NCBI RefSeq assembly: GCF_932526225.1
Contig: NC_064040.1
Coordinates: 8,219,181-8,283,180, forward strand
Reading direction: 5' to 3'
DNA: 64,000 bases
Source: Nematostella vectensis
Lineage: Eukaryota; Cnidaria; Anthozoa; Actiniaria; Edwardsiidae
Part shown: positions 44,721 through 64,000 of the stretch, piece by piece
How the letters are laid out: each line of letters opens with the position of its first letter
How positions within the stretch are numbered: the stretch's first letter is position 1
Notes under the pieces: generated by a model
What the model saw: only the letters and a program-made list of their open reading frames with translations
Told to the model about the DNA's origin: nothing
Database searches by the model: none
Translations under genes and position numbers: made by a program

Positions 44721-47700
44721 ATGAGCGAATCTGCGTACATGATACAGGGGAGTTATCCCGAGCGAAAACCCCCTAGAATGCCGAAATGCGCGCGTTGCAG
44801 GAACCACGGAGTCGTCTCCTGGCTCAAAGGCCACAAGCGATACTGCCGATGGAGAGACTGCAACTGTGCCCAGTGCACTTTGATCGCCGAAAGGCAGCGA
44901 GTTATGGCAGCTCAGGTAGCACTACGAAGGCAGCAGACCCAAGAAGAGAGTATGCGAGTACAAGCCGGTCAAATACCTTCGAATTACGTCCCGTCATCGC
45001 CACTGCCTCCAGCGAACTTCACCGAGCTCACACCGCCCAAACCATCGCCAGGTATAAGAACAGTTCACTAAAACACTCTAGCGCCCCCTTTCTCATTTTA
45101 TTACACCACCCACGTTCACTCAATCAATGTTAAATTACTTTGGGCACTCGAGCAAGTTTATAACATGTAGCAAATTAATATGTATTTGTAGTTTCTTTAG
45201 TCTGTCATTTGTGGGCGCGATTGTGTCAACAAAAGTTCTTTTCGAGCGTGTGTGCGCAAATGAATCTTAAATAGAAGAAAGGCCCGGGTCAAGTCGGCTG
45301 ACCTGAATTGTTAAATGAAATACTTCGCCTCTGACGAGTTAAGCATTCCGTGTTACAAACTGGATTGCATATTCATGAGAGAAACATTTTTACGTTACGT
45401 AAGCAATATCTTTACTTCTACAAGTGGGTACTTGAAATTTTGAGAAAGTAACTAAAGAGCAAAGCTTTTGTTATTGTCGATACATGCGCAATAATTCGGT
45501 GGGAAAATTAGCAGATCGCTTTCATATTTGTGATTGAGTACGCTTGGGTGAATGGACCATTCCAGGACTAATTGAGCAACATGTGATTTTCAATTTAGGT
45601 GTTTACTTTGTTGCAGAAATTGAGAATTTAAGTAATCGCAACACCACGGTCAAGGAATCTGATTTTCAAATGAGGATAAAAGACATATCTAGATTATATA
45701 ATCATTGCTTGGAAGAAAAAAACATATTTCTTATCTGAGCGCAGTTAGCTTTTTTTATATAGCCAAGGCTAGACAGCGTTTTCTTTTTTGCATGTGTTTT
45801 TTTAATAACCTTATACTGCATACATAGTATAGTTTCTTACTCTACGTGACATTAAAAAAGATTCTTTACAAAGGAGAATACACACCCTTTGTCTGTGCGA
45901 TTACTTGGAAGCCTTAAACAACAGTGACATTCAGACTTGGTCACCATTAAACCTGCTTCCTATGAATTGTCAAATAATATGAGAGAGTAAAGTAAAGTAA
46001 ACAACCTGTGACAGAAGAGAACAGTGGAGCATCCATTAGCAGAGACTCAGGTACTACACGCGCGGAGGCCGGCTGTAGGCAAAAATATTTCTTTTGTGCG
46101 CGCGATTGTTTAATGGTTGCAACCGGAGTTGTGATGTCTCGTTTAGTGTTTTGGCACATTGTTGTAGAAAGAACCTGTCTCCTAGCAAATGATAGACTTG
46201 TACGACCTGTCTTTGCCACTTTTATGGACTTCCGATGGAATAGATAGACATTTCCACTGTTGCTGACTTCAGCTCTTATATTAAGTTTGAGAGGTTTAGA
46301 ATGATTTAGCATTTTGCTGGCTTGCTTAGTTTAAAGTTTACACCTTTAATTAGCATTCCACTTCACGAAGAATTAGAAAAGGTTCTTAAAGGTAACAATC
46401 TTATTGTGTACTCTCAATTTCAAGAGTGCCATTAAAAAAGCGTTTAATTTTAAGTTCTTAATTGTCGAAGCTTTTTATCATCAATATTAGCTCTTGACTT
46501 TATTAGATTCCGATCTATCTTCCTCATATCACTCTATTGGCAAACATTATAAAGGAGCGTTTGTTTAACTCAGCGCGGACGGAATCATTCTCAATGTGCG
46601 AGTCTTATATCCAAGCAACCCTGTCTCATTTTTCGAGTTATTGCTAAAAGCGTGAGATGATAAACCGATACATATTTTATTTGCTATTGTACCCTAATTT
46701 CCGGAATTTTAGACTATAACGAGATATTGTCATTTATGCACTCGGATGGGAATGTTATAATATTTCCCGTTTTCATCCGAGTGCATAAATGACAATGTCT
46801 CGTTAGAGTCTAACATTCTGGAAATTAGGGTACAATAGCAAATAAAATACGGCCCGTACCCAGGATTTGTCTTGGGGGGTGCGAAATCAAAAAAAGTGGG
46901 CCTAACATTTCCGTGGGGGGAGGCAGTTCTCTGATAAAAATCGAACGTTTTATAACATGAGTGTACACCAAGATATTGTATTCTTTATTTGAGCTATGCG
47001 ACATATATTTCAACAGAGTTTTTAGCTTTCCGATATAATCCTAAGATTACTTTACTGCCGTGCAAGTGAAAGTTGTTAATGCCCACTTACAAAGGTAAAA
47101 CGGAGGGATTACAGTTTTTGTTGTTGTCGTTGTCTTTGGGCCTTCCGATATATGTGCTTAACTGCAAAGCATGCTCTTCTGTACTCAAAACCGTAAAGTT
47201 TCGAAATTACGTTCCATGCAACTAGCTTTCAAATTCCTTTTTTGATAGGCCGATATCCACGTGGGCTTTTTATCGATGTTTTTTTTTTCGTTAGTAGACT
47301 TTTCAAAAAGGCTTATTTCGGATGGGCGTCTTCAAACTCTTTTCGCTCCCTCGTAAAAGTACACATAGTTCTTTCAAGGTAACTGCCCTATATCCCAGTC
47401 TAGTGCTGGGAAAGTACGACCACTTCGTTCTTTGTTTATAAAACTCTACGTGTCTACCCTTCTTAGAGAAATAATCAAGACAGCGGTATAGTACACGTGG
47501 TTGATACATTGTCTGTTTTTCACCTGCCGATCTGTTGGGACGATTCTGCGTGTGTTCATTAGTGTCGGGCAATCAATAAGCGGCCCGAAAAATCGGTGCG
47601 TTAAAATCCGCCTTATAGAAATATGTTCGCCATGCGCTAAAACATCTGAACTGCTTTTGTTTAGTCGAAATGTTATAGGTCAAAAAAGGCTGGGCTTACT

Positions 47701-48740
47701 TCTATCAAGCTTGTGACGCGTGCTTGAGACATGAGACATTTCTTTTTGCGTTAAAATTATTTTTGAAGGATAAATTCCTTTCTTTTCTAAGAGTTTTTCG
47801 AGGGTGGAGCCTTCCACGTTTTGTTTTTTATTTTTAATATTTAACTCCCTCCCCCATAAAAATTTATGCGTGACTAATATCACTTCTAATGGATCGTTCC
47901 TAATCATCTTTCTTTCTTGTAGAAAAAGAGACAGAATTCCGACAAGAAAGCTTCAGTTCTCCTGAGTCAAAGCTAACCGAGGTAAAAATCAAGGTTGAAC
48001 CTATCTCTGAATGCGATCAAAATAACAACCTAGAAAAAGACCACGAACAACAACCGAACAGAAAACGAAGCTTTAGCGACAGCGAACCCGAGTACAGTCC
48101 GAGAGTTTCCGAATCGCACAGCCCCGTGCCTAAGAAAGCCGTCATATCGGAGAGTAATCTCGTAGTGCTGCAGAGAATCTTCCCTCATCAGAGTCGAGCG
48201 GTACTGGAGCTAAGCCTGAGAGCGTCAGGAAATGATCTAGTCAAAGCCATAGAATCACTTACCCCAGATGAGAACAACAACCTCCGTCCCTTCCCCTGTC
48301 TGTTCCCAGCGCGAGGTCATGGCGCACCTCTGAGCGTCCATCCTTTGCCACCGAGTGATACCGAAGGTGCGAAGTCAGCATTTTCCACCATTGCCAAGTC
48401 AGGGACATTTATTCACCCTCGAGTCATGAAACCAAAGGAACATTATATCAAGAGTCCTACGTCTAAGAGCCCCCCATCAAAGAGTGCCTTTCACCCTCAC
48501 CCTAGTTACGCTGCCCATCCAATAGCTAGTCCAACAATGAAGGAACATTTCCACTTCCCGTCTGTACCCTCTCACGGGTACGTTTATAACAGGTCAGCTA
48601 CAGCTGCTCTCCTGTCGCTTAGCAACGCACAGCAACGAGGCGGTGCACCGCCGGTTGAACCCGCGATCTGTGTTGAGTGCGGATTCGTGGCGAGACCTGA
48701 AGATAAATTCTGTAGTGAATGTGGAAAGCGGATGAGCTGA
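44721..48740 (+). CDS. DMRT family: DMRT transcription factor with DM and DMA domains (DMRTA/DMRT4-5 type)
   Basis: Two exons, 44721-45051 and 47923-48740 (1149 bp, 382 residues; phase 1 junction, donor GTATAAG, acceptor TTCTTGTAG). Residues 20-67 are the DM domain with intertwined zinc ligands ([27 protein letters not shown]) and its recognition tail. Residues about 187-222 are a DMA segment ([20 protein letters not shown]), which defines the DMRTA-type subfamily and resembles a ubiquitin-binding CUE fold. Residues 133-136 (IKVE) match the psi-K-x-E SUMO consensus. The C-terminus has a four-cysteine knuckle (C360, C363, C374, C377). Such proteins bind DNA in the nucleus and direct neural and gonadal programmes in other animals. 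I chose ATG 44721 over the upstream TTG-opened frame because it is the first ATG. The 2.9-kb intron has a large hairpin. Confidence 0.95.
46674..46850. repeat. Large hairpin with about 75-base arms in the DMRT intron
   Basis: The left arm (46674-46750) contains TTTATTTGCTATTGTACCCT and TTTATGCACTCGGATG. The right arm (46776-46850) contains the complements CATCCGAGTGCATAAATGAC and AGGGTACAATAGCAAATAAA. A loop of about 25 bases separates them and only a few mismatches interrupt pairing. It fits a foldback MITE. A GGCCCGTACCCAGGATTT repeat starts directly after it. Confidence 0.9.
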
Positions 48741-50584
48741 TTGGACATGTCCAGCGTCACGTGATGAGTAGATGCCGAGACAGAAACATTGTTTTTACTG
48801 TTGGTGAATTATTGTGGTTGATTTATGTATTATTGTATGATATATTTTGTTATCTCTGTAAAAAGAGTGCTTACACTTTGTCCCTAATAGTTCTTAGTTC
48901 TAAGGCATTATTTTTGTATTTGTCTTTTCTTAAACTGTTTGTTAAAGTTCTTAAAACTTTTCACTTTTATCAATCTAGCCAAAACAAAGCATAGATAAAC
49001 TTTCAAATTCTGAAAGGGGAATTGAATTTGATTGAAATTTGAATTTTCTACAGATCTTTGAAATTTTTCCTGGCCGCGCGAAAGGAGATTGAATCGAGTG
49101 AATATTTCCAAGTTTTGGCGGGAAAATCTGAAACAACGCTTTTTTCTTAAATCCTTTAAAATCCAGAGACGGCAATACCACAAAATATTGGCGAATTGTT
49201 TTCTATTGCACTGCTTCCCACAATGAAGCGAAGTATAATTTAAAGTCTAAATTTTTATACGAAAAAAGAAAATATCGTTTTGTTGTAGGTTTCAAAAACA
49301 GCGCGCGTTCGTGAGAATGTCGCCATCCTTGATTGCGAATGCAGCGCGAGCAAAAACAATTCAAAGACTAAAAAATATCTGCTTAATTTTGCAGATTTGT
49401 TTCCTGAAGTTAAATAATCATTTGACTACAAGGTTGAGATATAAAGATGACGGTAAAAGTTGTAACCACACAACATTCTTTAGCAATAACTAAGTCTCAA
49501 AAGACATGAAGACGGGAACCGGTTTAGCGCGCGCATATGTTTTCTCGTGTAATTTGGTTGACATCTCGATCTACGTCACATGACTGGACCCAGGCCTTCC
49601 AGTTCACGGCCTTTTTTCCGAAGGTTGACCAAAATACCTCAATATTACAGATTCGAGTTATTCGCGCGAACGCGTGTTTTATAGGGTCCATACGAACCAC
49701 ATACCATTTGGAAGATGAAAATATAAAGAATTAACAAAGTCTATCAACTCTGAAAGGTTATATGGACTTTAACTGAGTGTTAGTGCCTAAATAGATACTA
49801 CTGTAAGTAACTATTTAGCGGTGCAACCTGGACTACGTTCACCAGGTTGCTTTTCGCGGATCAAGAAAAATTTAGGAGAAATTCGTCTATCATAACCACC
49901 TCTGCATGCCTCCCACAATATCTCCCCCCCCCCCTCAGGATATTTGATGAACCCTCTCTAACAGCCACCTACACTTGTGGGTGCGTAGGGTGCGCGCGCA
50001 ACCCCCTTGGCAGACAAAAAGTAGCCTTCGTAGCAAGTGTTTTGAGCACAAAGAAACCCAGAAACCGACGAGAAGTTTGATGAGCAAGATTTTAACCGCG
50101 CGAAAAATGGGACGAGCGTAACGCGCGGCCAAAATGAGGCATATCGAACTTCTCGCCGCTTTCCTCTGTTTCTCTGGGTTTCCTTTCGCTCAAAACACAC
50201 GGGAACGCTTGCTACGCAGGCTACCAAAAACGTTGGTCATTTCTTTTTATAGCCAAATTCGTTGTTGGCGACCTCTCGTTTCATACGGTAACTATCATAG
50301 TTACAATGACGAATGAAGCTTTGCTTTACCTCCATGACAATAGGAAGTTTATATGCAAATTCGAATATTTGGGGTAGGGAATTTTGTTTGTCAGAAAGTA
50401 TTTACAAGAGAATTAAACGGGACGGAGGAAATGTCAAATAAAATTATAAGAGAATCAAACAGGACCTGAGGAATCGCAGAAATTTCAAGGTAGGTTAAAC
50501 TCTTCCACTTTTCTTTTGTAGTTTTATTTATTTATTATTAATCTTTGTCTTATTCTAGCCGGGTAAGTCAGTCTTTGCCTCACC
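48741..50584. other. Spacer between DMRT and GPCR genes
   Basis: AT-rich sequence downstream of the DMRT stop, probably including its 3' UTR. The foldback element at 50019-50223 is the only clear structure. No gene was recognised among the short frames. Confidence 0.55.
50019..50223. mobile_element. Foldback element with GTAGCCTKCGTAGCAAG ends
   Basis: The left arm has GTAGCCTTCGTAGCAAGTG, AAAGAAACCCAGAAA and CGAGAAGTTTGAT. The right arm holds their complements (ATCGAACTTCTCGCCGC, TCTCTGGGTTTCCTTT, CGCTTGCTACGCAGGCTACC). The element is about 205 bp with arms of about 85 bases. It is non-coding and lies 360 bp before the GPCR start. Confidence 0.85.
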
Positions 50585-51770
50585 ATGATAAACTTACCCT
50601 TGGAAAGAATTTTAAGAGAAAAAACGATATTTTCCATCAGAATTTTACATTTTCCGGCTCGGGTTTATCCATCTTCATTCTCATTTTCCCTAACGGGAAT
50701 ATTCGGAGAAATGCGGAAATTTTTAGCTTGGTTAACTTCCCAAGAAATCACCTTAAAACTGTTACACCAAGAGATCATGGAGTCATCTTTTTCATCACCT
50801 TTAGTTCCAACATCACTGCCACCTTCATTGGTAGCAACAGAGGTAGCATCATCAGCATCAATTGGATCACCGACATCCTTGCAATCTTTTCGTGCGACGG
50901 CAATAGCTGCAGCGATATTGACTGGTATTTCTTGGCCCCTGACAATCCTCGTCAATTCTCTGATCATCATCTCCCTCTCCAGAGAGCATGCCCTTAACAG
51001 ACGCCAAACCTCGAGTATTGTCCGCTATTGTGCCACCATTTGTGACATCCTCAGCGCAGTCATAGTGCAGCCGCTCTTCATCATCACTACCCAAGCTCGA
51101 CTTGCGCGAAACGCGGGCTCAGATTGTCTTCCGAAGAGTGCGGACAGTACGAGATGCCTTCAAGAGAAAGTGCTCTATGCGCTGCATACAGGATTCCTTA
51201 TATTTTCGCTACTGCAACTCGTGATGATTCACGCGGCCAGGTTCATCACCATCAAACACACGTTCCGCTTTACTAGAATAGTCACTCAGCATCGGATTCT
51301 CGTCGCTACAGCCCACATCTGCATCGTGTCTGTACTGGTGGCGGTCTTGAGCTTAACCTCCATGTGGAGGTTATATCTTATCGTTTATCATCCTCCTTTC
51401 CCTTCAAATCACTACATACTATAACTTTTCACTGTGCTTGATCACCCGAAGACATCAGATACGTATAGCCACTGAACAGACAATCGTAAGGGATCGACCA
51501 AGACTGCAAAGGCGCTTCAAGAAAACGTTTTATTTCTTCGTTGTGATGACAGTGACCCTGTTTTTGCTCTTTCTGCCGCTGGCACACCCCAGCGCAATGC
51601 AAAATAAGTTATCTAATCTATCGCCTATCGCTGTGACGTTGTCAATGATTAGCTCTTCAATCGTACCTTTATTGTGCTGTTGTAAGAGCACAGCGTTTAG
51701 GGAATCCTTCAAACGGGTCATGGGTCTCATGATGTGTTCTAAAACTAATGGGAACAGTGCACATGTCTAA
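50585..51770 (+). CDS. Intronless rhodopsin-like (class A) GPCR with a frameshift in the TM5 region
   Basis: The first frame (50585-51424) has a Ser-rich N-terminus of about 90 residues, then TM1 (ILVNSLIIISL), TM2 with the conserved Asp (CDILSAVIVQPLF), TM3 (LLQLVMIHAARFITIKH, AAR in place of DRY) and TM4 (ICIVSVLVAVLSLTSM). It stops after RLYLIVYHPPF, which looks like early TM5. A second frame, shifted by one base, carries the rest: YYNFSLCLITRRHQIR, a basic third loop, TM6 (YFFVVMTVTLFLLFLPL) and TM7 (ITLSMISS-like, SSIVPLLCCCKSTAFRESF, lacking a standard NPxxY), ending at 51770. The break lies between about 51395 and 51420. The two halves fit a single receptor of about 395 residues. A one-base sequencing error, a polymorphism or a young pseudogene are all possible. 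The ligand is unknown. Confidence 0.8.
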
Positions 51771-52314
51771 TCTAAGACACCGGTCGTTTTGTCTATTTTC
51801 TGCCGCCGATTCACAGCAAACCTGGGATACAATTGTCTCAAATAAGGCTGCACTCGGCCGAGAATTGATAAATCGTAATAATGATGACTGTAAAGATCGA
51901 CCCTCGATGGATAGAAAAGACCACAAATATAACAGGAACAAAATCTGTATATTCTCAGTCAATCATACAACATGGCTGCTCCGGTCTTTCTACCCCGACC
52001 ATCATGCCTTGCGGTCCTACATACCTATAAGAATCACTTCCGGTCTAAAACAACTTCCGGTTTAGAACACTACGATGACGACGACAACGATGCCTTATTC
52101 GACAATCTTTGCATTCACAAGGCTCTTTTGGCCAGCAAGTATTGATGCGAAATTAGTTTGTAATAAACTAAATATTGAAATGGCTTTCATTCTTTGACTT
52201 TTATTTGACAAAATGTACGATGCTTTTAATACTTTTATTGTATTTCTATTTCATATATGTTTCTCTTATTAACCTAGCAATGCACTATAGCCTCCTCCGC
52301 AGGCATCTCAAAGA

Positions 52315-52446
52315 CCAGAAAAAGAAAAAGAAAGGATTGGGTTTCAGAAAAAAGAAAAAAAAAGGATTGGGTTTCAAAAAAAAGAAAAAGAAAGGATTGG
52401 GTTTCAGAAAAAGAAAAAAAAGGATTGGGTTTCCTGTGGCAAAAAA
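52315..52446. repeat. A-rich minisatellite, four units of about 32 bp
   Basis: The units combine AAAAAGAAAAAGAAAGGA and TTGGGTTTC. In translation they give repeated KKKKKGLGF on the plus strand and FFETQSFLF on the minus strand. The surrounding frames are too short and biased to support a protein. Confidence 0.9.
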
Positions 52447-52490
52447 ACGGAAGTGACAAACCGGAAGCGCTGCATTTTTTCTCTACCTCT

Positions 52491-52600
52491 CCTTAGTCTC
52501 CCTCCTCCGCAATTTCGCCACAGGTAACCCATTCTTTCATCCTCTTAGTCTCCCTCCTCCTCCGCAATTTCGCCACAGGTAACCCATTCTTTCCGTCCTT
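52491..52600. repeat. Tandem duplication, about 55 bp twice
   Basis: The phrase CTTAGTCTCCCTCCTCCGCA followed by ATTTCGCCACAGG and TAACCCATTCTTTC occurs twice in a row. The copies differ mainly by an extra TCC triplet, so this is a recent duplication. Confidence 0.9.
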
Positions 52601-53018
52601 TTCATTATGAGTTGCCTGCGGAGGAGGCTAAATGCACTAGATAGACTCTAGCAACGCCGTACACTAAACAGAACCTATGCAACGCGGTGCTCTTAATAGT
52701 CCCTTACAACGCTAGACACAAGACAACGCCATTCCTTTGGCAAGGAGCGGACTGGAGACGAGTCCCTCATCTTTTGGCACTTGGATTCGCCGCCACAGAA
52801 AGCCCAAATTTGTTGAAATGGTATGTTTAACGCCTCTGTGAGGACAGCTTATTTTCGCTGACGCTTCGAGCGTTAGCCATTCATTGGAGAAAAGGGCTAA
52901 TGCTCTGACAAAGGACTGATGCTTGAGTACTGTTTTTTCTCAGAAGCGTGAAACATTCCATTTTCGCCTTGTGTTGATTTTCTTCCCTAACCGTAGTTAG
53001 CCCCGCCTGTAGAGGAGG

Positions 53019-63413
<10,395 letters not shown>

Positions 63414-64000
63414 CTGTCATAAAAAAAACGTGCCAAAGATAGTAAGCACTGGCGACATAACTACAACCCACGACATTAAACATAACATCAACATAAGTCA
63501 TATGGACATAAAGACATATGAGAAAATAGGAATTTCTGGCGGGATTGAGCAGCAACGTAGTTTTGTTATTAGTCGTTAGGAAATAACTAGATCCACGATA
63601 AATTCAGATTCGCTAATACAAACTCTTTTTATAGATCTCCTACACTAAAGCCTACGACACATTAGCCAGCGACACATTCGCCTGAGAACTTGATCGCCAG
63701 TATCGGACGAATCAGACGTATAGATATAGCTGAATTGGCCACTGGCAGCAGACATTCCTGGCGATTTTCAGACGGCGATTGGAATTTCCTTGTTTGAGCG
63801 TACAATGTCGCCAAGTGTGACGCAGGCTTAACCGTGGGCCTGGGCTATTTGCCTCAAACCTGCCATAGCAAGCCTGTCAAAAGGCTTCATCAGCCAATTA
63901 GTTATACGCTCGTGTGATATGCTCATTCTTACCTATATCTTTTTTTGTGATAGATTGAAAACATCTATTCCAGGAAAAAGACCATGTTCCATACCATATT
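63414..64000. other. TRAF upstream intron (to window edge)
   Basis: Following the acceptor at 63413 (TTTTTTTTATGACAG on the gene strand) this is intron or 5' sequence. No RING-coding exon, repeat array or regulatory motif was recognised to the right edge. Confidence 0.6.

Larger units (their letters stand above)
51771..53018. other. Convergent spacer between GPCR and TRAF genes
   Basis: It holds 3' UTR sequence of both neighbours, an AAAAAG-rich minisatellite (52315-52446) and a tandem duplication (52491-52600). CTTCCGGT words at 52037 and 52054 face inverted ACCGGAAGC at 52461, perhaps marking element ends. CCTCCTCCGC occurs several times. No gene was identified. Confidence 0.55.

Noticed and set aside
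47303-47572. Minus frame of 89 codons in the DMRT intron
   Set aside because: Reads smoothly but no domain recognised, and it is probably a dispersed repeat; not enough to call a gene.
50545-50997. Plus frame of 150 codons overlapping the GPCR start
   Set aside because: Shadow frame; transmembrane features are in the other frame.
52175-52456. Plus frame with lysine-rich KKKKKGLGF repeats
   Set aside because: A-rich minisatellite translation, no homology or splice support.

Overview
The window is animal nuclear DNA: AT-rich, with short spliced exons, GT-AG introns and a dense load of small inverted-repeat elements. The gene set (SOS, Vti1b, a TRIM9-type class I TRIM, a DM/DMA-domain DMRT, a TRAF, an intronless rhodopsin-like GPCR) is metazoan. 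Together with the repeat style I infer a cnidarian, most likely an anthozoan (sea anemone or coral); the phylum call is inference. Exons were assembled by hand from conserved protein segments plus matching splice sites and phases. The Vti1b, TRIM9-like, HADH-RING and DMRT models close in frame from ATG to stop.

Layout. 1-14149 (-): SOS Ras/Rac exchange factor, 17 exons seen; the REM/Cdc25 half lies beyond the left edge. 14150-16826: divergent spacer holding a decayed non-LTR retrotransposon RT. 16827-21128 (+): Vti1b SNARE. 21129-25545: convergent spacer with inverted-repeat elements and a 33-bp tandem array starting about 35 bp past the TRIM9 stop. 25546-32793 (-): TRIM9/TRIM67-like E3 ligase. 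32794-36617: divergent spacer. 36618-42184 (+): a 310-residue protein joining a 3-hydroxyacyl-CoA dehydrogenase NAD-binding domain, with degraded catalytic residues, to a C-terminal RING finger. 44721-48740 (+): two-exon DMRT. 50585-51770 (+): GPCR with a frameshift in the TM5 region. 53019-63413 (-): TRAF family protein whose 5' (RING) end lies beyond the right edge; its introns are full of mobile DNA.

How the genes relate. There are no operons. SOS, TRAF and TRIM9-like proteins are signalling and ubiquitin components, but nothing in the sequence suggests co-regulation beyond head-to-head promoters (SOS/Vti1b and TRIM9-like/HADH-RING). The most unusual items are the HADH-RING fusion and a 51-bp, phase-preserving minisatellite that appears to have grown from the 5' splice site of a TRAF exon, copying a donor-like motif about 39 times in the intron. 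Repeats include two inverted copies each of two interspersed families, a composite foldback element with a Gypsy remnant and a nested insertion, a 1032-bp transposon with clear target duplications, and several hairpins.
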